Shown here piece by piece: positions 49,969-59,542 of a stretch of 64,000 nt of DNA. The notes beneath the pieces were generated by a model, which was not told the origin of the DNA, made no database searches, and saw only the letters and a list, made by a program, of their open reading frames with translations. Position 1 is the first letter of the stretch; every line of letters starts with the position of its first letter. This DNA comes from Pedobacter sp. Leaf176 (lineage in GTDB: Bacteria; Bacteroidota; Bacteroidia; Sphingobacteriales; Sphingobacteriaceae), in NCBI RefSeq assembly GCF_001424305.1, contig NZ_LMPD01000006.1:192490-256489 (forward strand), given 5' to 3'. The translations under genes were made by a program, and so were the position numbers.

Positions 49969-50553
49969 ATGAAAAAGTTAGTATTATTTGCTGCAGTTCT
50001 GATGGTTTCACTACTTAGCATAAACTATGCAAAAGCGCAGGTTAGTTTAAACATAAATATCGGACAACAACCTGTTTGGGGACCAACGGGTTATGACCAT
50101 GTAGATTATTATTATTTTCCAGACATCGACGCCTACTATTATGTTCCGACGGGACAATACATTTATTCGAATGGTGGTCGATGGATTTCGGTACGTAGTT
50201 TGCCGGCAAAATTTGGAAACTTTGACTTGTACCGCGCTTATAAGGTGGTTGTAAATGAGCCAAAACCATATTTAAGAAATAATGTTTATGTGGCAAAATT
50301 TAGCAAGTTTAAAAATTATGGCGGGCGCCAGACCATAATAAGAGATAGTCGCGACACAAAATATTATGTAGTTAAGGGACATCCCAACTATAATGTAAAT
50401 AAAACGGTTGTTGTAAACAACAATAGGCCTGTTCGCAATCAAAATACGATAGTAAGGGTTAATCAAAAACCAAGGCCAACTCGAAACAACGGGAGTATAA
50501 ATCCTGATAAAGTCGGAAATAATCATCTGGAAAAAGTAAAAGACCGCCATTAA
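49969..50553 (+). CDS. Secreted Tyr-rich protein, paralog 1
   Basis: Signal peptide then AQVSLNINIGQQPVWGPTGYDHVDYYYFPDIDAYYYVPTGQY. Confidence 0.85.
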   Translation: MKKLVLFAAVLMVSLLSINYAKAQVSLNINIGQQPVWGPTGYDHVDYYYFPDIDAYYYVPTGQYIYSNGGRWISVRSLPAKFGNFDLYRAYKVVVNEPKPYLRNNVYVAKFSKFKNYGGRQTIIRDSRDTKYYVVKGHPNYNVNKTVVVNNNRPVRNQNTIVRVNQKPRPTRNNGSINPDKVGNNHLEKVKDRH

Positions 50554-50571
50554 ATTCAATTTAGTTGTGTA

Positions 50572-50598
50572 AGGGAGTTCGAAAGGGCTCCCTTTTTT
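50572..50598 (+). terminator. Intrinsic terminator between the two paralogs
   Basis: AGGGAGttcgaaaggGCTCCCTTTTTT. Confidence 0.75.
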
Positions 50599-50667
50599 GT
50601 ATTTCTTACAATAGAATGTTTGGCACAACGTTTGAATAATCGTTAACACACACAAAAACTATGGATT

Positions 50668-51171
50668 ATGAAAAAGTTATTAATCATCTCTGCGATTGTA
50701 GGTATCGTGGCTCTAAACGGAAACCAATCTAGCGCTCAAGTAAGTTTAAACGTAAATATTGGTACACAACCCGCCTGGATTCCTGCTGGTTATCAAAATG
50801 TTAATTATTATTACCTTCCGGAGGTTCATTCTTACTACTATGTTCCACAAAGGCAATTTGTTTACCTGAATGGTAACCGCTGGACAAGATCCAGGTATTT
50901 GCCAGGCAGGTATAGAAATTATAATCTCAATCATGGAAGAAAAATTGTAATGTATGGAAATAGTCCCTACCGCAGTTACAATTCCCACAGAGTAAGATAT
51001 GCAAATAACTATAACCATTATCGCCCGGCTTACGGTGGCGGAAACAGAATTAGGTACAATTCACCAAGAGGCCATTACAAACCGCAACGGGCCGATTACA
51101 GGAACCATGACAGACGCGTGAATTCCAGTTTGTTTTCACGGGGACATCGTGAAAAACATGGCAGACATTAA
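50668..51171 (+). CDS. Secreted Tyr-rich protein, paralog 2
   Basis: AQVSLNVNIGTQPAWIPAGYQNVNYYYLPEVHSYYYVPQRQF. Confidence 0.85.
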   Translation: MKKLLIISAIVGIVALNGNQSSAQVSLNVNIGTQPAWIPAGYQNVNYYYLPEVHSYYYVPQRQFVYLNGNRWTRSRYLPGRYRNYNLNHGRKIVMYGNSPYRSYNSHRVRYANNYNHYRPAYGGGNRIRYNSPRGHYKPQRADYRNHDRRVNSSLFSRGHREKHGRH

Positions 51172-51199
51172 AAAAAGAGGCTTCAAGCCTCTTTTTTTA
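51171..51199. terminator. Bidirectional intrinsic terminator
   Basis: AAAAAAGAGGCTTcaAGCCTCTTTTTT between convergent genes. Confidence 0.85.
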
Positions 51200-51961
51200 T
51201 ACTTCTGTTTTGGTGATGATTAATTTCCTTTCCACAGTTCCGTAAACAATCAAATATTGTGCTATCATGTAGGTTGATATAATCAACACATCTCCTTGGG
51301 GAATTTTATAGGCGAATTTATTCAGAGCCAGTGCACTATCTGATAATAAGAAAAACAGCGCGCCATATATAATAAGTTGATAACTAAAAACATTAACTTT
51401 TTTATACCGGTTTATGGCCATAATAGCCATAATGGTTATTATAATGGCATACGTCAGCACTGCAAACTGCATGCCCCCCAGAAATGGCTGGAGGTAAAAA
51501 AACAAACCAATGCAATATATAATCAGCGCACCGGCCAGCCATAAGAAAAATGGATTTTTAAGGTCCGGATTAGATTTATGATCGAGTATGAACGCCCGGA
51601 TATAAAAAATGTGGCAAATTAAAAAAGCGGTAAGGCCGTAAATAAACATACCGGCATGGTTGTGTTCAAGCATTAGCAATACATCTCCTGCAAGCGCAAA
51701 AAGTAATCCTGTAAAGATGCGCTTATGAAAGCGCCCCTTTAAATTTGTAGTTGAATAAAGCCAAATCAAAAGCACAATTACAATTAAAGGCTTGGAAAAA
51801 TCACGTAGCAGTGTGTCGCTATTACTTTGTGCGTAAAGCTGGACAATAAATACCACACTGAAAATAAATGAGAATAATTTGTTTTTCATTTTGGTCGCGT
51901 TTGCCTGGGGCAAATCAGATAACCAAAGTAAACAAATTATAGGTTTTGCAAAAGGTCCCAC
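51197..51961 (-). CDS. YhhN family lysoplasmalogenase-like membrane protein
   Basis: LLFALAGDVLLMLEH, LLSDSALALNKF; multiple TM segments. Confidence 0.85.
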   Translation of the reverse strand: MGPFAKPIICLLWLSDLPQANATKMKNKLFSFIFSVVFIVQLYAQSNSDTLLRDFSKPLIVIVLLIWLYSTTNLKGRFHKRIFTGLLFALAGDVLLMLEHNHAGMFIYGLTAFLICHIFYIRAFILDHKSNPDLKNPFFLWLAGALIIYCIGLFFYLQPFLGGMQFAVLTYAIIITIMAIMAINRYKKVNVFSYQLIIYGALFFLLSDSALALNKFAYKIPQGDVLIISTYMIAQYLIVYGTVERKLIITKTEV

Positions 51962-52025
51962 ACAAATTGACAGTCTTCTATAGATTTTTGCTTTTCTGAT
52001 AAATTCAATGCACCAATGAATTATA

Positions 52026-52712
52026 CTAAGTTATGCGTTCCTCGTTTATGGCTTCTACCCATTTTACCTTTTCACATTTTGGACATATATGTTTATTCGT
52101 TGGTTCTATTTTTAAAGTGTTTCCACAAAACGAACAGGAATAAATTGCTGGGTACTTAATTTCTTTATGTTGCTTATCAAACAAATCCGGCAGGATTGGA
52201 AGACCGAACTTTATTTCTTCGTTTTTATAAAAAAATACACTAAGCTCGCCAGAAGTTTCAATTATCGTTAACTTAACCTGTCCTAAATGAGTAATGTTCT
52301 TTTGCCTGAGTTCCGCGAAAAATTCGTCTTGTGCTAAAGGTTCCTTTTTAAAATTTTCAATGGAAAACTCTCCCTCCCTAATTAAACAGGTCGAAGTACC
52401 TTCCACTACTTTAGCTATCGGAACGCTCTTGCCGACGAGAAAAGATGTCAATTTATATGCACTTACAACAACAGCAAAGACCAATATGGCTGAACCAATG
52501 CCTACCTCCTTATAAAACATTGGATCTCCTGCGGCAGAGCCCAGACTGATGATAACGACTAACTCAAAAATGGATAGTTGTTTGACCCCTCTTTTTCCCA
52601 GCAATCTTAAACTAACCAGAATTATAATGTACATAATAAGTGTACGGATTATAATTTCCGGGATAAATGTCCAGTTTTCATCTCCAAATATTATTTTTTC
52701 AAAATCGGGCAT
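52026..52712 (-). CDS. DUF421/YetF family membrane protein with C-terminal zinc-ribbon-like tail
   Basis: LLGKRGVKQLSIFELVVIISLGSAAGDP; CSFCGN...CPKCEK. Confidence 0.88.
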   Translation of the reverse strand: MPDFEKIIFGDENWTFIPEIIIRTLIMYIIILVSLRLLGKRGVKQLSIFELVVIISLGSAAGDPMFYKEVGIGSAILVFAVVVSAYKLTSFLVGKSVPIAKVVEGTSTCLIREGEFSIENFKKEPLAQDEFFAELRQKNITHLGQVKLTIIETSGELSVFFYKNEEIKFGLPILPDLFDKQHKEIKYPAIYSCSFCGNTLKIEPTNKHICPKCEKVKWVEAINEERIT

Positions 52713-52842
52713 GTCCTTGATTGTTTTACTATTAAACTCAAATTGAGTCGCTTTGTTTAAGTGGCATCATAAAATGATCACATTAAAACATTATCAGTTG
52801 GATTTTGTATTAGCATAATAGCAAACTTAAAATAATTATAGA

Positions 52843-53205
52843 GTGAAGAGAGTACTTGTTGTAGATGATGATCCTGATATTTTGGAGGTATTTCAACTTG
52901 CATTGGAAGCTGAAAACTACACCGTTTTTCCGCTACTTTCACCAAGATATATTTTTAAAACCATTAGAGAATTTAATCCTGATTTAATAATTCTTGACAT
53001 CATGCTTAACGGCATGGATGGAAGAGCCGTTTTTAAGCAACTTCGGTCAAATCCGGAAACTGAGCAAATTCCAGTAATTATGGCATCAGCCAGATACGAT
53101 GAAAACTATATCATATCGCAAAAATATCACCCCGACGATTATCTGGAAAAACCATTTAATATGTCCGTAATGCTCCAAAAGGTAAATAGATTAACTGAAA
53201 ACTAA
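52843..53205 (+). CDS. Single-domain response regulator (GTG start)
   Basis: KRVLVVDDDPDILEVF, DLIILDIMLNGMDG, DDYLEKPFN. Confidence 0.92.
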   Translation: MKRVLVVDDDPDILEVFQLALEAENYTVFPLLSPRYIFKTIREFNPDLIILDIMLNGMDGRAVFKQLRSNPETEQIPVIMASARYDENYIISQKYHPDDYLEKPFNMSVMLQKVNRLTEN

Positions 53206-53216
53206 CAATACATTAT

Positions 53217-53846
53217 ATGAAATTAAGATTACTAATGCCTGTTACGGCCCTATTCCTGGCCCTTTCAGTTAATTCAATGGCCCAAACCGATCGTCCAGAC
53301 AAATTATATTCTATGAGTGGAATTGGTTTTGCACTCCCGGTTGGAGAAAGTGCAGATTACTTAAAAGCTAAATTTTCCACTTCATTGGGATTAAACCTTG
53401 GTTTAGGAAATAGTGGCTTGTTTCTATATCCGAAATTGAGCTTACATGCTTTCCAATTCAATCAAATTACGCCAGACATGGGCTACAACTATACAATACA
53501 AAAAGGACGTGCAACAACCTATCTTATGAATGTTGCTTTAGGCTACCGTAAAATTGTCGAAAAATGGGTGTTTTATGGCTTTGCAGGAGCTGGAGGTGGT
53601 TTTATTCTAACCCCACAAGCCGGTGTAAATCCGCAAAACTTACAGGTAACTATGGATAATAAAACAAACAGTACGGGAATTATCGAAACAGGCGGAGGTA
53701 TCGAATATAACATTGGCGGTGCTAACCTATTCGCTGAAGTAAGTTACATGTATGGTTTTAGTAAAATCCAGGACAGGATGTTTAATACCGTTCCAATCTC
53801 TATCGGCATAAAGCCAAATCTTAGTAAATTATTGAAAAAGCTTTAG
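53217..53846 (+). CDS. Outer membrane beta-barrel domain protein
   Basis: Signal peptide (LALSVNSMAQ), barrel-like strands, GAGGGFILTPQAG. Confidence 0.8.
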   Translation: MKLRLLMPVTALFLALSVNSMAQTDRPDKLYSMSGIGFALPVGESADYLKAKFSTSLGLNLGLGNSGLFLYPKLSLHAFQFNQITPDMGYNYTIQKGRATTYLMNVALGYRKIVEKWVFYGFAGAGGGFILTPQAGVNPQNLQVTMDNKTNSTGIIETGGGIEYNIGGANLFAEVSYMYGFSKIQDRMFNTVPISIGIKPNLSKLLKKL

Positions 53847-53870
53847 AATCAGATAAGATAAGATAACGCC

Positions 53871-53907
53871 AAGCGGCAACCTAAATTTAGGTTGTCGCTT
53901 TTTTTTC
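53871..53907 (+). terminator. Intrinsic terminator
   Basis: AAGCGGCAACCTaaatttAGGTTGTCGCTTTTTTTT. Confidence 0.85.
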
Positions 53908-54098
53908 TATTTAGTGAAAATGTTAAATTCATAATTCCTGTTATAAGTGACCAACACGAACAATCCTTCTTCCTAATTAACCTGATATGTTACTTAATTG
54001 CAACTTTATCATATTGTAGGAAAAAGATTTCAAGATTAATTCATTAAAATATTTTATTGCTAATTATTTTAGTATAGATTTGTGTAAAATATGCTTTA

Positions 54099-55472
54099 AT
54101 GTTATATGCAGTTGTAGATATAGAAACCACAGGTGGGCATGCTTCGGCAAATGGGATTACGGAGGTAGCTATTAATATTCACGATGATGACAATGTTGTT
54201 GAAAGCTTTACCACGTTAATAAACCCTCAACAGGATGTGCCCATTTACATCACGGCACTTACAGGGATAGACAACGAAATGTTGAAAGACGCACCTTTGT
54301 TTGGAGATGTAGCCCTTCAGATTTATCAGCTTTTGAACAACAAAATCTTCGTTGCACACAATGTCAACTTTGACTACTCATTTCTTAAACACCACCTTGC
54401 TGCCGCAGGCTACGACTTACAATGCAGAAAACTTTGCACGGTAAGAATGAGCAGAAAAATTTTTCCGGGAAAAGTTTCTTATAGTTTGGGCAAGCTTTGT
54501 AATGCCCTTCAGATTCCATTGCAAAATCGGCATCGTGCAGCTGGAGACGCCGACGCAACGAGTTTACTTTTTAATCTTTTGCTTCAAAACGATGCTGAAA
54601 GTCTTGTTCCTGAAATGCTTAAAAAAACATCAAAAGAACAGGTATTGCCGCCAAACCTTAGCAAAGAATCAATCTTAAAACTGCCAAACCAGCCAGGTGT
54701 TTATTATTTCAAAGACAGTAAGGGCAAAATTGTTTACGTAGGTAAAGCCAAGGATTTAAAAAAACGCGTTATAAGCCATTTTACGGGTAATAAGCCTAAT
54801 AGACAACGTCAGGATTTTTTGAAAACCATACATCATGTAGATTATGTAACCTGTGGCACTGAATTAATGGCTTTGATTCTGGAAGCAAATGAAATCAGGC
54901 GGCTCTGGCCGGAAAATAATCGTGCGATGAAACGCTACGAACATAAATATGATTTATATGTTTTTGAAGATCAAAATGGTTATTTAAGACTCGCAATAGA
55001 TAAGCATAAAAAAAACAACAAAGCTTTACAAAGCTTCAATAATTTGCTGGAGGGTTACAACTTTCTCAATCAGATAATAGACAAATATCAACTTTGTTCA
55101 AGGCTCTGTTATCTACAAAAAGCAGCAACGAAATGTAATGCGCATGAAAAAGGGCAATGTTTCGGTGCCTGTAGTGGAATAGAAACCGTTGCCGTTTATA
55201 ATAAACGTTTAAACGCTGCACTTGAAGATCTTCAAAATTTGCAGCCGAGCTTTGCACTTGTAGATGAAGGCAGAAAAGAGGAAGAATTGAGTTGCCTCGT
55301 CGTGGAAAAAGGAAAGTTTTATGGAATGGGCTATTTTACCGACAAGAATTACCTTGCAGACGGCCTTGCTCCTGTTAAGGAAAACCTTTCCGTTTATCAA
55401 TCCAACAGCTATATTTTAAATTTAATTCTCAATTACGCAGAGCTGCATCCGCAAAAACTTTACAAGTTGTAA
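54099..55472 (+). CDS. DnaQ-like 3'-5' exonuclease fused to UvrC-type GIY-YIG nuclease
   Basis: AVVDIETTGGHASANGITEVAI and HRAAGDADATSLLF (DEDDh); GVYYFKDSKGKIVYVGKAKDLKKRVISHF (GIY-YIG). Confidence 0.93.
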   Translation: MLYAVVDIETTGGHASANGITEVAINIHDDDNVVESFTTLINPQQDVPIYITALTGIDNEMLKDAPLFGDVALQIYQLLNNKIFVAHNVNFDYSFLKHHLAAAGYDLQCRKLCTVRMSRKIFPGKVSYSLGKLCNALQIPLQNRHRAAGDADATSLLFNLLLQNDAESLVPEMLKKTSKEQVLPPNLSKESILKLPNQPGVYYFKDSKGKIVYVGKAKDLKKRVISHFTGNKPNRQRQDFLKTIHHVDYVTCGTELMALILEANEIRRLWPENNRAMKRYEHKYDLYVFEDQNGYLRLAIDKHKKNNKALQSFNNLLEGYNFLNQIIDKYQLCSRLCYLQKAATKCNAHEKGQCFGACSGIETVAVYNKRLNAALEDLQNLQPSFALVDEGRKEEELSCLVVEKGKFYGMGYFTDKNYLADGLAPVKENLSVYQSNSYILNLILNYAELHPQKLYKL

Positions 55473-55637
55473 GGGTATAAATTATTTCAGAATAGATGTT
55501 AATGCCTTGACATATTTATACGATGGCAATCACGTCATAAAAATTTTGTCCGGAATACCCCTATAAATTTTCTTTATCAACGACATTCATTACAGTGAAG
55601 GTTATATATCTTTATCCAATTAAATATATATAACGTT

Positions 55638-56054
55638 ATGACAAAATCAATCTGGATAAATCTTCCGGTTAATGATGTAAACAGATCTAGAGATTTTTTT
55701 ACACAAATCGGTTTCACGCCAAATACGCAATACGGTTCAAATGATGATTCCGCGTCTTTTCTTGTTGGCGAAAGTAAACTGGTCATTATGCTTTTTAAAA
55801 AAGAGATGTATGAATCTTTTGCTGGCGGGACAGTATCAAATCCCATTTCCGGAACTGAAGTTTTATTTTCAATAGATGCTGAAAGCCCGGAAGAAGTTGA
55901 TGATTTAGCAAAAAAAGTTATACTTGCTGGTGGTACAATTTATGGCGAACCAGGTTATAAAGATGGCTGGATGTATGGGTGTGGGTTTATTGATTTGGAC
56001 GGACAACGGTGGAGTATACTTTACATGGATATGAGTAAGATGCCACTCGGGTGA
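55638..56054 (+). CDS. VOC/glyoxalase family protein
   Basis: IWINLPVNDVNRSRDFFTQIGF, GCGFIDLDGQRWSILYMD. Confidence 0.9.
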   Translation: MTKSIWINLPVNDVNRSRDFFTQIGFTPNTQYGSNDDSASFLVGESKLVIMLFKKEMYESFAGGTVSNPISGTEVLFSIDAESPEEVDDLAKKVILAGGTIYGEPGYKDGWMYGCGFIDLDGQRWSILYMDMSKMPLG

Positions 56055-56067
56055 TAATCAGTGTAAT

Positions 56068-56508
56068 ATGCTAACAATGAGCAAAGCATTAATATTAGAA
56101 TATTTGTACAATGTAGAGGCAGTAAAAATATGGACCGCCTTAACAGACAATAACGAGATTAAGAAATGGTTTTTCCAGTTGAAGGATTTTAAGCCAAAGA
56201 TTGGTTATAAATTCGATTTTAGCGGCGGACCAGAACAAGGGCCTCATTATTTGCACTTATGTGAAATAACAGAACTTGTTGAAGGCCGAAAACTGGCTTA
56301 TACATGGAGATATGATGGTTATCCCGGTAACTCGGAAGTTTGCTGGGAATTATTTGAAAAAGCAGGACAAACGCGGGTGGTTATAACGCATACAGGTTTG
56401 GAAACCTTTTCAGAAAATGGTGAAAATTTCAGTAAAGGTAGTTTTAAAGCTGGATGGACATATTTTTTAAGTAATGCATTGAAGAATTATTTGGCAAATA
56501 AGCAATAG
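56068..56508 (+). CDS. SRPBCC (AHSA1-like) protein
   Basis: VEAVKIWTALTDNNEIKKWFFQ...AGWTYFLSNALKNYL. Confidence 0.88.
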   Translation: MLTMSKALILEYLYNVEAVKIWTALTDNNEIKKWFFQLKDFKPKIGYKFDFSGGPEQGPHYLHLCEITELVEGRKLAYTWRYDGYPGNSEVCWELFEKAGQTRVVITHTGLETFSENGENFSKGSFKAGWTYFLSNALKNYLANKQ

Positions 56509-56614
56509 TATTGGAACACTTATACCATGATTTTTGCCTCAGTAATTAATTTATTCTTCTTACAAACGTGATGGGTAGTACATAAATTCATTAAATCAAA
56601 TACATTTAGTAAAA

Positions 56615-57880
56615 TCAGATCTCATCTAAAGCTGATCTGATTGCGTCGTAAACATAATCCAGATCTTCGTCGCTAATTACATAAGGAGGCAAAATATAAA
56701 TGATGTTGCCAAGCGGTCTTAAAATAATCCCTTTATCTAAAAAATAGGTATATAATATGTTACGCAAATTGCTCAGGTAAGATGTTTCACCAACTGTTAC
56801 CCATTCAATCGCCAGAATTGTTCCGGTTTGGCGGCTTGTTTTAATTTTAGGATGTGTTTTGATTTCCTTTAGAAAACCGGCATGTCTGGCTTCGATTCGC
56901 TTAATGTTTTGAAGTGTTTCACTTTGTAACAAGATATCTAAGCTTGCCAAGGATGCAACGCATGCTATTGGATTGGCTGTAAACGAGTGTCCATGATATA
57001 GGGTTTTTAGCTTATCATCACTTAAAAACGCCTCAAATATCTCATTTGTGCAGGTGGTTATACCCAATGGCATTGTCCCACCAGTTAAACCTTTGCTTAA
57101 ACAAAATATATCTGGTTTATTTTCCAACTTTTCGCAAGCAAAATAGGTACCCGTTCTGCCGAAACCCGTCATTACTTCATCTGCGATAGTGAGCACCTCC
57201 ACTTCTTTACAAACAGCAAGCAGTTCGTCCAGATAGGTGGCTTCGTACATCAGCATGCCCCCGGAGCCTAAGATAAGCGGTTCAAAAATGAAACATGCCA
57301 ATTCCGATTTCAGCTTTAGAATTTGAGCTTTGAGCCTTTCAATATTATCCTGATTTGGTAAATCGATGAACTCAACATCAAATAATAAATCATTAAACGC
57401 ATTGGTAAAAATGCTTCGTCCACTTACCGACATGGCTCCGAAAGTATCGCCATGGTATGCGTTTTTGAAGGCCAGAATTTTAGTTTTCGGTTTGGCTCTA
57501 TTATCCCAATATTGCAAACACATCTTTAAAGCAACTTCAACTGCAGTTGAGCCATTATCGGTATAAAACACTTTCGCCTGTTTTCCAGGAAGTAAAGGAA
57601 GTAATCGCTCTGCCAAGCGGATAGCGGGTTCGTGCGTAAAACCAGCAAAAATTACATGTTCCAATACTTTTAGCTGGGCTGAAACCTGCTCTGCAATGTA
57701 GGGATGCGCATGTCCGTGAATATTCACCCACCATGAAGAAATGGCGTCAATATACCGCCTTCCATTCTCGTCAAAAACATAAACCCCTTCTCCCCTCACA
57801 ATTGGAATGTGAGGTAAGGCATTTTTCATTTGAGTGTAAGGGTGCCAGATTACCTTACTATCTCTCTCTATCAAACTCAT
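56615..57880 (-). CDS. bioA: Adenosylmethionine-8-amino-7-oxononanoate aminotransferase
   Basis: VIWHPYTQMKNALPHIPIVRGEGVYV, SSWWVNIHGHAHPYI, DEVMTGFGRTG, LSKGLTGG. Confidence 0.96.
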   Translation of the reverse strand: MSLIERDSKVIWHPYTQMKNALPHIPIVRGEGVYVFDENGRRYIDAISSWWVNIHGHAHPYIAEQVSAQLKVLEHVIFAGFTHEPAIRLAERLLPLLPGKQAKVFYTDNGSTAVEVALKMCLQYWDNRAKPKTKILAFKNAYHGDTFGAMSVSGRSIFTNAFNDLLFDVEFIDLPNQDNIERLKAQILKLKSELACFIFEPLILGSGGMLMYEATYLDELLAVCKEVEVLTIADEVMTGFGRTGTYFACEKLENKPDIFCLSKGLTGGTMPLGITTCTNEIFEAFLSDDKLKTLYHGHSFTANPIACVASLASLDILLQSETLQNIKRIEARHAGFLKEIKTHPKIKTSRQTGTILAIEWVTVGETSYLSNLRNILYTYFLDKGIILRPLGNIIYILPPYVISDEDLDYVYDAIRSALDEI

Positions 57881-57902
57881 GAAGCATCTACAATTTTTAA
57901 AA

Positions 57903-57928
57903 CAGGTTAATACGGATTTTGAAGATTA
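57903..57928 (+). repeat. Possible degenerate copy of the CAGGATTTAAGGATTTTCAAGATTA motif
   Basis: CAGGTTAATACGGATTTTGAAGATTA. Confidence 0.3.
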
Positions 57929-58002
57929 GAAAAATAATGCAAATCGCTAAATAAATTGCAAATTAGCGTTCCTTTCAAACCAAGTCTGATATAATATAAA
58001 AT

Positions 58003-58464
58003 TTATTTTCCACTAATTTTAAATTGCTGCTTTAATAGTTCTGCAACAGTTTTATCTGTTTTGAAAGTAATTTCGTCAATCGATAAATCCTGTATTTTCA
58101 CCCAGCGAAATGCCTGAAGTACTTCGCCTAAGTCATCAAAATCGTATATTTTCTCTTTAAAGGACAATTCCAGCGGGGCTTTTTCTTTAACAAGATAATA
58201 TACACTTATAACCTGGCTATCGTTGAATGATGATTTTTCAAAAAAATCAGTCGTGTAAAAATGAGATAAGACATCAATTTCAGCGTTACATTCCTCAATA
58301 AATTCTCTTTTCAGGCCATCAATTAAACCTTCACCAAACTCTAAACCGCCCCCTGGAAACTTGCTGAACCGAAATCCATATTCCTGTTCATCACTTACCA
58401 AAACCTCATCATATTCATTAATGAGCAGACCATAAACCCTTACATTAAAGTAGCTCATTTTCAA
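58003..58464 (-). CDS. NUDIX hydrolase
   Basis: FPGGGLEFGEGLIDGLKREFIEECN Nudix-box-like. Confidence 0.92.
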   Translation of the reverse strand: MKMSYFNVRVYGLLINEYDEVLVSDEQEYGFRFSKFPGGGLEFGEGLIDGLKREFIEECNAEIDVLSHFYTTDFFEKSSFNDSQVISVYYLVKEKAPLELSFKEKIYDFDDLGEVLQAFRWVKIQDLSIDEITFKTDKTVAELLKQQFKISGK

Positions 58465-59431
58465 AATGCTTTTTATTCTTAATCACTATTTCCGGCGTCC
58501 AGATAATCTCCCTTTTAAAGGATTCAGCTCTTACAGGGCATTCTTTCATATGGCAGTAATGGCAGCATTCAGGTAAACACGGATCTGCATGTATAAAAAG
58601 TTCCGCTTTCCTAAAGCCATTTTTATTAATTAGTTCATCAATCTGAGAAATCTCCCGATGCACCTCGTTTAAGTCAAAGTAGTAAGGTAAAGTAACATGA
58701 CAATCGATATGAAACTCCGGACCGTATTGTTGTGTACGAAGATTATGAACATCAATCCAGGGGTCGCGCCTGTTCTTTTGCAATACGTCAACGACCTCCT
58801 CTACAAGGGTGAAGTCACTTTCATCCATTAAGCCGCCAACTGAACCTCTGGTTAAAGTGTAACCCGAATAAACAATGTAGAAACCGACTAAAACAGATAA
58901 TAAACTATCAAACCATATTATATTAGTAAGTTGAATTAAAATCAAGCCTATAACAATCGCAGCACTTGTGTAAGTGTCTGTCAGCAAATGTTTTCCATCT
59001 GCCTGTAGTGTAACAGAGTGCTCATCTTTTCCAACATTTATGAGGTATAAACCCACAATCATATTAACCAATCCCGTAATACCAATTATTAGAGTTCCTT
59101 CAAATAACTTACCGACCGCATGTGGATATATCAAATTATAAGAAGATTTAAATATGATAATTAGGCCGGCGAGTAGAATGAGTATGCCTTCCACAAATGC
59201 AGAAAAAAATTCAACTTTCCCATGGCCATATGGATGATTTTCATCCCGTGGTTGCGTACTTAAGTAAATACTGTAGAAAGCAAAACTACCTGCAATAACA
59301 TTCACGATGCTTTCGGCTGCGTCAGTCAATATAGCATTAGAGCCCGTAATAAAATAGGCAATAAATTTAGCCAGCATTAATATAACACTTACTGCCAACG
59401 AAATTATAATTGCTCTCTTCTTAACCGACAC
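58445..59431 (-). CDS. Cation diffusion facilitator transporter
   Basis: LTDAAESIVNVIAGSFAFYSI, HPYGHGKVEFFSAFVEG; C-terminal Cys/His-rich tail. Confidence 0.94.
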   Translation of the reverse strand: MSVKKRAIIISLAVSVILMLAKFIAYFITGSNAILTDAAESIVNVIAGSFAFYSIYLSTQPRDENHPYGHGKVEFFSAFVEGILILLAGLIIIFKSSYNLIYPHAVGKLFEGTLIIGITGLVNMIVGLYLINVGKDEHSVTLQADGKHLLTDTYTSAAIVIGLILIQLTNIIWFDSLLSVLVGFYIVYSGYTLTRGSVGGLMDESDFTLVEEVVDVLQKNRRDPWIDVHNLRTQQYGPEFHIDCHVTLPYYFDLNEVHREISQIDELINKNGFRKAELFIHADPCLPECCHYCHMKECPVRAESFKREIIWTPEIVIKNKKHFENELL

Positions 59432-59542
59432 AATGTTTTTTTTCCAAAAATACGCTTATGCAACAAATAAATAAGAAAAACTAGCTGATTTTTAGTGCAG
59501 AATAATATTTGGTTTATATATTTGCGCTCAAAGTATTTAACC

